Shown here: positions 59,167-64,000 of the stretch, piece by piece | Position numbering within the stretch: the stretch's first letter is position 1 | Layout of the letters: every line of letters begins with the position of its first letter | Assembly: GCA_031264245.1 (NCBI GenBank) | Contig: JAISEG010000009.1 | Coordinates: 68,986 to 132,985 of the forward strand | Length of the DNA: 64,000 nucleotides | Direction of reading: 5' to 3' | Source: Oscillospiraceae bacterium | Lineage (GTDB): Bacteria; Bacillota; Clostridia; Oscillospirales; JAAYOS01 | Made by a program: the position numbers and the translations under genes | Notes under the pieces: model-generated | The model's input: the letters and a program-made list of their open reading frames with translations, nothing else | Told to the model about the DNA's origin: nothing | Database searches by the model: none

Positions 59167-60174
59167 CTAAATTGCCGCAGAGTACTTCTCTGTAAATTCA
59201 CCGGGCAGCGTAATATCGCTTGCGCTGACAAGACCTTTGAGCTGTTCAACATTCCTGACGCTTGAGACCGGTATGACCTCGAAGGGCTGGTTCAAGAAAT
59301 AAGCCAGCGACAGGGTGTATAACGAGACCTGATATTTCTCCTTAAGCTCCAATAAATCTTCGTATATCCTAATATTCCGCTCGCTCAGCTGCGCTTCTAT
59401 CCCCTTGGCCTCCTCGCCGCCGGACTCCAGTAAAACCCCGTCCTTCACCTTCGGCTGCAACTTAAACATTTTATCAAAAAAGCCCCGCGCGGTGGAGGTG
59501 TAGGGTATCATCGGGGTTTTCGTCTCCTTGTGCCACCGGTAAAATTCATCCGTCATGCCGGCAAGGGTGGGGTCTGAATTCCCGGTTTGTGTTAAAGTGG
59601 CAAGGCTCCATTGGTTGGATACCGCGCTAAAGCCCTGAAAGCCGTTTGCCTTCGCGTATGTATCGGCGGCTTTCATTCTCTCCAATGTATAATTTGAAGC
59701 CCCGTAGTAACGAATTTTGCCCTCTTTAACAAACCCTTCCATCATGTCGATGATTTCTTCCACAGGCGTATTCACATCATCCCTGTGCAGCCAGTAAAAA
59801 TCAATATGGTCAAGCCCCAGAGTCCGCAGGCTCTCTTCCAGGTCTTTTTCCACCCCCTCCCTGTTTACTCTGGAGATTTGGGGTGCGGACAGGTCATAAT
59901 GCCCGCCCTTCGTCGCGATTATGGCTTTATTTCTTGCGTTTCCGGATTTCAGCCATTCGCCCAAAACCTCTTCGCTGTGATTTTTTCTGTCCGGCATCCA
60001 CTTGCCGTAAACATTTGCCGTGTCAATGAAGTTCCCGCCCGCCGCCATAAAAGCGTCGAGTATTTCAAAGGTCTGCGCTTTAGCCATGCCCGGTCCAAAT
60101 CCCGCCGCGCCGAGACAAATATTGCTCAGCTCCAACGCTGTGTCCTTTAGTCTTACTTTTTTCACTTGTGCCAC
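59167..60174 (-). CDS. Aldo/keto reductase
   Basis: 335 residues, NADPH-dependent carbonyl reductase family. Catalytic tetrad: Asp and Tyr in FIDTANVYGKW, Lys in IIATKGG, His in FYWLHRDD. Late NADPH-binding motif VIPVSSVRNVEQL. The substrate is unknown. It has a consensus promoter at 60203-60231. Confidence 0.93.
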   Translation of the reverse strand: MAQVKKVRLKDTALELSNICLGAAGFGPGMAKAQTFEILDAFMAAGGNFIDTANVYGKWMPDRKNHSEEVLGEWLKSGNARNKAIIATKGGHYDLSAPQISRVNREGVEKDLEESLRTLGLDHIDFYWLHRDDVNTPVEEIIDMMEGFVKEGKIRYYGASNYTLERMKAADTYAKANGFQGFSAVSNQWSLATLTQTGNSDPTLAGMTDEFYRWHKETKTPMIPYTSTARGFFDKMFKLQPKVKDGVLLESGGEEAKGIEAQLSERNIRIYEDLLELKEKYQVSLYTLSLAYFLNQPFEVIPVSSVRNVEQLKGLVSASDITLPGEFTEKYSAAI

Positions 60175-60202
60175 CTCACTATTTCTGTATTATTATGTTT
60201 TC

Positions 60203-60231
60203 AATATAATCCTTGTGTTAGATTTTGTCAA
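60203..60231 (-). promoter_or_regulatory. Promoter of the aldo/keto reductase
   Basis: On the minus strand, TTGACA (60231-60226), 17-base spacer and TATATT (60208-60203). Confidence 0.82.
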
Positions 60232-60257
60232 TATATATAAATCCGGGAAAATGCTTA

Positions 60258-60286
60258 TTGACACCCCGTAGTAAAGGATATAATAT
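60258..60286 (+). promoter_or_regulatory. Promoter of the EAL-HDOD gene
   Basis: TTGACA (60258-60263), 17-base spacer and TAATAT (60281-60286); TATAAT also lies at 60279-60284 with a 15-base spacer. Confidence 0.7.
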
Positions 60287-60394
60287 ATATGAGTAAACTG
60301 TCCAATATGTTGCTTTAGTTATGCGAAAATCAGGGAGTATCCGCCCCCAGGCCAAGCTACAGCAATTTCATTTTAATTTTGAGGAAGGGATCGT

Positions 60395-61606
60395 ATGAGC
60401 AGCTGTGTGGCGCGCCAGCCGATTTTTAACAAGAGCTTGAATATATACGGCTACGAACTTCTTTACCGTGACAACAGCTCCAGCAGCGGATATACCGGCG
60501 CTGACGGCGATATGGCCACCTCGGAAACCATCGCAAACACCTTCCATGAGATAGGCGTCGAGCGGGTCACCGGCGGAAAACGCGCTTTTGTAAATTTTAC
60601 CGAGAAGCTTCTTCTCAGCAATGTCGCGACAATACTTCCCCGGCACATCCTTATAATTGAAATCCTGGAAAATATCCTCCCAACCCCGGAAATCCTTGAA
60701 ACCTGTGCAAAACTGCGAAAGCAGGGCTATAAGCTCGCTCTTGACGATTTTATCTTCGAGCCGCAGTTTCTCCCGCTTTTAAATGTAGCGGATATAATCA
60801 AGGTTGATTTTTTATCCACTCCGATGCGGGTCATAAACAAGTATGCCGCTGTCCTCAAAAATAAAGATATTATCCTTCTCGCTGAAAAGGTGGAGAGCCA
60901 GGATATTTTTGACCAGGCTATGGAAATGGGTTTTTCGCTGTTTCAGGGTTACTTTTTCAGCAAGCCCGCCATAGTTGAAGCATCCGAAAGACAACTGAGC
61001 CCCCTAAAGCTCAACTGCCTCGAGCTTATCCGCCTGTCCCATGACCCCAACGTCAACTTTGAGCGGATCTCCTCCGTCATCAAGCGGGACGTCGCGCTGT
61101 CCTACAGGCTGTTCCGGGTTGTCAACTCCGCGTTTTTCGGGCTTTCCTACTCCATACAAAATGTAAAGCAGGCTCTCACGTTTTTGGGCATGAATGAGGT
61201 GAAAAAATGGATAACCTTGATCTCCCTTGCCGAAATGACGGAGGGAAAGCCTGACGAGCTTATCCGCATAAGCCTTATACGCGGCAGATTTTTAGAGATA
61301 CTGGGGTCATCCTTAAACAGGGTCTCTAATTTAGAAGATTTATATCTGCTGGGCATCATGTCGCTTATAGACGCCATAATGGATATGGAGCTGAGCGAAA
61401 TATTGGGTATGATGCACATTTCCCCAAATATAACCGGTCCGCTGATAACACGGTCAGGTCTGTACGGCGAGCTTCTTTCACTCGTTATACACTACGAAAA
61501 GAGCGAATGGGACGAAGCCCTCGCTCTTGCCGACAAGTATAAAATCACTGAAAGCACTTTAAATAACGCCTATCTTGCCGCTGTGGACTGGGCAAGTATT
61601 TATTAG
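60395..61606 (+). CDS. EAL-HDOD signalling protein (YuxH type)
   Basis: 403 residues: N-terminal EAL-like domain (about 1-200) and C-terminal HDOD domain (about 200-395). The EAL motif reads ELL (YGYELLYR) and the DDFGTG loop is LALDDFIFEP, so c-di-GMP hydrolysis is unlikely; it may bind a nucleotide or act by protein contact. HDOD includes YRLFRVVNSAFFGLS. Such proteins are linked to motility and chemotaxis, which fits cheV downstream. The stop codon is inside a palindromic repeat. Confidence 0.92.
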   Translation: MSSCVARQPIFNKSLNIYGYELLYRDNSSSSGYTGADGDMATSETIANTFHEIGVERVTGGKRAFVNFTEKLLLSNVATILPRHILIIEILENILPTPEILETCAKLRKQGYKLALDDFIFEPQFLPLLNVADIIKVDFLSTPMRVINKYAAVLKNKDIILLAEKVESQDIFDQAMEMGFSLFQGYFFSKPAIVEASERQLSPLKLNCLELIRLSHDPNVNFERISSVIKRDVALSYRLFRVVNSAFFGLSYSIQNVKQALTFLGMNEVKKWITLISLAEMTEGKPDELIRISLIRGRFLEILGSSLNRVSNLEDLYLLGIMSLIDAIMDMELSEILGMMHISPNITGPLITRSGLYGELLSLVIHYEKSEWDEALALADKYKITESTLNNAYLAAVDWASIY

Positions 61607-61649
61607 ACTTCCTTCAAAATTCGTAAAACGAATTTTGAAGGAAGTCTAA
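61603..61649. repeat. Palindromic repeat, ACTTCC/AAGTCT family, copy 5
   Basis: A perfect 22-bp stem (61603-61624 and 61628-61649) with outer TTAGACTTCC/GGAAGTCTAA and an AAA loop. It supplies the stop codon of the EAL-HDOD gene and lies between convergent genes, so it also acts as terminator. Confidence 0.75.
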
Positions 61650-61665
61650 TGCTTATATTCACAGG

Positions 61666-62589
61666 TCAGCGGTTGTTGTTTTGCAGCATCGAATTTACAA
61701 GTCCGACCAGGCTGCCTATCTCAGGCTTGGAAAGCTGTGCGTCCGCACCGATTTCCTCGCCCTTTTTTTTCATCGTTTCGTCAATGAGAGAGGAGAAGAT
61801 GATAACCGGTATGCTCTTCAATATCCTGTCGGTTTTTATCAGCTTTGTAAGCCTGTGACCGTCCATCTGCGGCATCTCAATGTCGGTTATGACAAGACAG
61901 ACATGGTCGGAAAGCGCGTCCCCCTCGTCCTTTACCGACTCCAGGAAATTCCATGCCTCAAGCCCGTTGGTGGTCGACACCACATTCGTATACCCGGCGG
62001 TCCGCAAGGCCTCAAGAAGCATTTTCCTCAGCAGGGTCGAATCCTCCGATATAAGGATCGGCGCGCTTGATTTGTCCTTGTTTATATGCTCCTGCACCTC
62101 GTCGAGCTGAATGCCCGTTTCCGGGCTGATGTCAAAGGTTATCTTTTCAAAATCCAGTATGGATATTATCCGGCCGCCCACCTTGGCAATGCCGGTCACA
62201 ACCCCCTCGTCTCCGCCGTAAATGATGCTGTCCGGCTTTTCTATGGCTTCCCACGAAATGCGGTGTATGCTCTCAACCGCGTGAACGTGAAACGCCACGT
62301 TCATCTTATTGAAGTTCGCGACGATGTAGATATCCTTCTCCGGGTTTTCTGACTGGGGAAGGTTTAAATAAGCGGCGAGGTCGATAAGGGTATATACCTC
62401 CGCCCTCGGCTGGAATATCCCCTCGATACACGGATGCGAGTGCGGCATCGGCTGGATTTTCTGAACCTGCATAAGCTCTGTAATTTTAGCGACGTTTATC
62501 CCGAAACTGTTTCCGGCAATGATAAATTCTAAAACCTCAAGCTCGTTAGTGCCGGTTTCCAGAAGTATGCTTGTTTCGGATATACCCAT
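61666..62589 (-). CDS. cheV: Chemotaxis protein CheV
   Basis: About 307 residues: N-terminal CheW-like coupling domain (about 15-160, FIIAGNSFGINVAKITELM) and C-terminal receiver (about 175-305) with the phospho-acceptor Asp in VITDIEMPQMDG. It couples receptors to CheA and can be phosphorylated for adaptation. ATG 62589 gives the usual N-terminus (MGISETSILLETGTNELE); ATG 62601 and TTG 62610 are alternatives around the site GGAGAGG. Confidence 0.94.
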   Translation of the reverse strand: MGISETSILLETGTNELEVLEFIIAGNSFGINVAKITELMQVQKIQPMPHSHPCIEGIFQPRAEVYTLIDLAAYLNLPQSENPEKDIYIVANFNKMNVAFHVHAVESIHRISWEAIEKPDSIIYGGDEGVVTGIAKVGGRIISILDFEKITFDISPETGIQLDEVQEHINKDKSSAPILISEDSTLLRKMLLEALRTAGYTNVVSTTNGLEAWNFLESVKDEGDALSDHVCLVITDIEMPQMDGHRLTKLIKTDRILKSIPVIIFSSLIDETMKKKGEEIGADAQLSKPEIGSLVGLVNSMLQNNNR

Positions 62590-62712
62590 AATTTTTGTCA
62601 TCCTCTCCAAAAGATATTGTACTGATCCAAGTTATAAGAATTTCACTCCGCCTGTTTTTTGAAGCTCCCCGCCTTCCGGCGCCGCGCGCGATTCAGCCGG
62701 CCGCATGGAGGT

Positions 62713-64000
62713 TCATTGCGGTATAACAAAGTCGTATACGACGTTGCTCTTTCCCGACAGGAAATTAAAATGCCACCACTCGCTTTCATACGGCGAAAAA
62801 CCGCCCGCGATCATTGCCTCGCGCAGTATCCGCCTGCAATTCAGCTGGTGCGGCGTTACCGAGTCGGATTTGTACCACGACACAGGCGAGAAAAAGTCAA
62901 ATATCGTACCCATCTCCAACGCGTTTCCGGTAGCCAGATCGTATAGGGTGAGGTCGACCGCGATCCCCCTTGTGTGTCTGCTGTTCTTTGCTAAATATAT
63001 ACCCGGCAAATCCTCCTTGTCAAGTGTGGGATAGTGCTCCTCCTTCATCCCCGGGTCGCCCTCCCTGTTTATCCATGCGAATATATCCGCTTCCGCGCGG
63101 CCGGGACGGTACCCGTCATAGACCAGCAGTCCCAAACCCTTTTCCTTTAGGCTGTCGTTTACCGCCTTCAGGGCGGTTCCGACCTCCCTGGAAACCACCA
63201 CCCGGTTTCCGATATACCCGTCAATCGGTCTTCCCATGAAATTGTCACTCCCGGCGTATTTGGAATCCTCCTTGATTTCAGGGGCAATGTCGCTGAGAAA
63301 GACGAAGCTGCCGCTCATGGCTTTTTCTATCCTCCACCCGACATCCCCGGCTCTGGCAATTACCGCCGCCGGCTTCTTTTCACCGTCAAGCAAAAGCGCA
63401 ATCCGTTTGAGGTTGTCCGGCGAAACGCTTATCTCCCCGTCGGTCGGCGCCCCCAGGTCCCTGTCCGCCCGAAGCAAAACGCCGCTTCCGTAAGCCGGTA
63501 TGCATTTCGGGTTGTATCCAATGTCGATATACATCGCGTATTCCCCGCCCGGCATGGGAGTGGATTTCGTAAAATCCCCCGCGTTTACCGCGGTGCATAC
63601 GTGCTTGTTGTATGAAACCGAAAAGCCGTCGGTCACCCATACGTCGCCGCTTGTCAGTCCGATAAACTCCAGCTTAAGACCGTCCGGCTTGCTTGACGCG
63701 TAGACGGCGCCTATCGCCGTCGTGCCTACCGGCGTCTTTCCGTCCCCCTGCGTCTTGCTGTCCGAAAGCCCTTCCTTGCCGATCCTGCAATACAGCGGAC
63801 CTGCTGTGTTGTACCACTGACCCTCAAGCTTTTCCACCACCCAGATATTCGCCTCGGAGCCGCTTCCAAGCACGCAAACGGCCTGCTCCGCGTCCCCGGG
63901 TATGTCCTCCAGCAGCTGCGTGTACTCAAACAGCGGATAGCTGACCGCTTCTACCGGCACATCCTCCCCTGAGGTAAGCGGAACCGCCGTCTCCTCCGCT
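62713..64000 (-). CDS. YkuD-like plus VanX-like (M15) cell-wall protein, partial at its N-terminus
   Basis: At least 428 residues visible; the frame stays open past the right edge, so the start is outside. The first half resembles an L,D-transpeptidase (SKTQGDGKTPVGTTAIGAVY; EYAMYIDIGYN), but the catalytic cysteine of the usual DGCIxL motif is Glu (APTDGEISVSP). The second half is a D-alanyl-D-alanine dipeptidase/M15 domain with SRHTRGIAVDLTLYD and ESEWWHFNF, giving the zinc ligands and catalytic Glu. It probably acts on peptidoglycan or D-Ala-D-Ala peptides outside the membrane. Confidence 0.87.
   Translation of the reverse strand, partial: AEETAVPLTSGEDVPVEAVSYPLFEYTQLLEDIPGDAEQAVCVLGSGSEANIWVVEKLEGQWYNTAGPLYCRIGKEGLSDSKTQGDGKTPVGTTAIGAVYASSKPDGLKLEFIGLTSGDVWVTDGFSVSYNKHVCTAVNAGDFTKSTPMPGGEYAMYIDIGYNPKCIPAYGSGVLLRADRDLGAPTDGEISVSPDNLKRIALLLDGEKKPAAVIARAGDVGWRIEKAMSGSFVFLSDIAPEIKEDSKYAGSDNFMGRPIDGYIGNRVVVSREVGTALKAVNDSLKEKGLGLLVYDGYRPGRAEADIFAWINREGDPGMKEEHYPTLDKEDLPGIYLAKNSRHTRGIAVDLTLYDLATGNALEMGTIFDFFSPVSWYKSDSVTPHQLNCRRILREAMIAGGFSPYESEWWHFNFLSGKSNVVYDFVIPQ

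Noticed and set aside
1-64000. tRNA or rRNA genes
   Set aside because: I looked for T-loop (GGTTCGAATCC-like) and rRNA-like stretches and found none that fold as tRNA; a tRNAscan run would settle it.

Overview
The window looks like chromosomal DNA of an anaerobic, spore-forming Clostridia-type Firmicute with moderately GC-rich genes and AT-rich spacers. The evidence is SpoVT, a multimeric [FeFe] hydrogenase, ferredoxin-linked 2-oxoacid oxidoreductase, LL-diaminopimelate aminotransferase, an L27 with the Firmicute N-terminal prosequence next to its Prp protease, IreB, CheV, and strong AGGAGG ribosome sites with many TTG/GTG starts. I saw no rRNA, tRNA, CRISPR array, transposase or prophage gene.

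Layout. 1-2.0 kb (minus): serC-serA serine synthesis, serA cut by the window edge. 2.1-11.3 kb (plus): a hydrogenase region made of two DRTGG-domain proteins, two GHKL ATPases, a HydS-like hydrogenase homologue, a PHP-domain protein, then HydC/HydB/HydA subunits plus an extra [2Fe-2S] protein; a very strong terminator closes it. 11.4-13.3 kb: a small membrane protein, metA (predicted acetyl-CoA type) and spoVT. 13.4-21.8 kb: the classic rimP-nusA-rnpM-ylxQ-infB-rbfA-nrnA-truB-ribF operon. 21.8-25.5 kb: a CDF metal exporter (minus), then rplU-prp-rpmA and obgE. 25.5-27.5 kb: an ammonium transporter fused to a P-II domain behind a possible attenuator. 27.5-36 kb: an S1-domain protein, a repeat-rich spacer, pheST, ireB, an SH3/NlpC endopeptidase and a lipoprotein. 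36-37.5 kb (minus): a divergent HisH/HisF pair. 38-41.3 kb: asnA, dapF, dapL. 41.3-43.6 kb (minus): a secreted alpha-toroid/SLH protein coupled to a DUF4430 lipoprotein, together resembling a split transcobalamin. 44-46.6 kb: an HPt protein, family 4 uracil-DNA glycosylase, and ispD-ispF. 46.9-54 kb (minus): acyl-CoA ligase, XRE-cupin regulator, four-subunit 2-oxoacid:ferredoxin oxidoreductase, a ParA-like ATPase and a MATE transporter. 54-57.5 kb (minus): a ribbon-helix-helix regulator and larE-larB-larC for the nickel-pincer cofactor, without larA. 57.8-64 kb: a small XRE regulator, acetate-transporter family protein, aldo/keto reductase, EAL-HDOD protein, CheV, and a YkuD-like/VanX-like cell-wall protein cut by the right edge.

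Physiology. The oxidoreductases make reduced ferredoxin and the hydrogenase can dispose of it as H2 together with NADH. asnA, dapF and dapL, with the ammonium transporter, point to ammonium assimilation and peptidoglycan/lysine synthesis.

Between genes, the DNA is unusually rich in long near-perfect palindromes. Several fall into interspersed families whose stems differ between copies but stay self-complementary. Others double as terminators or supply stop codons.
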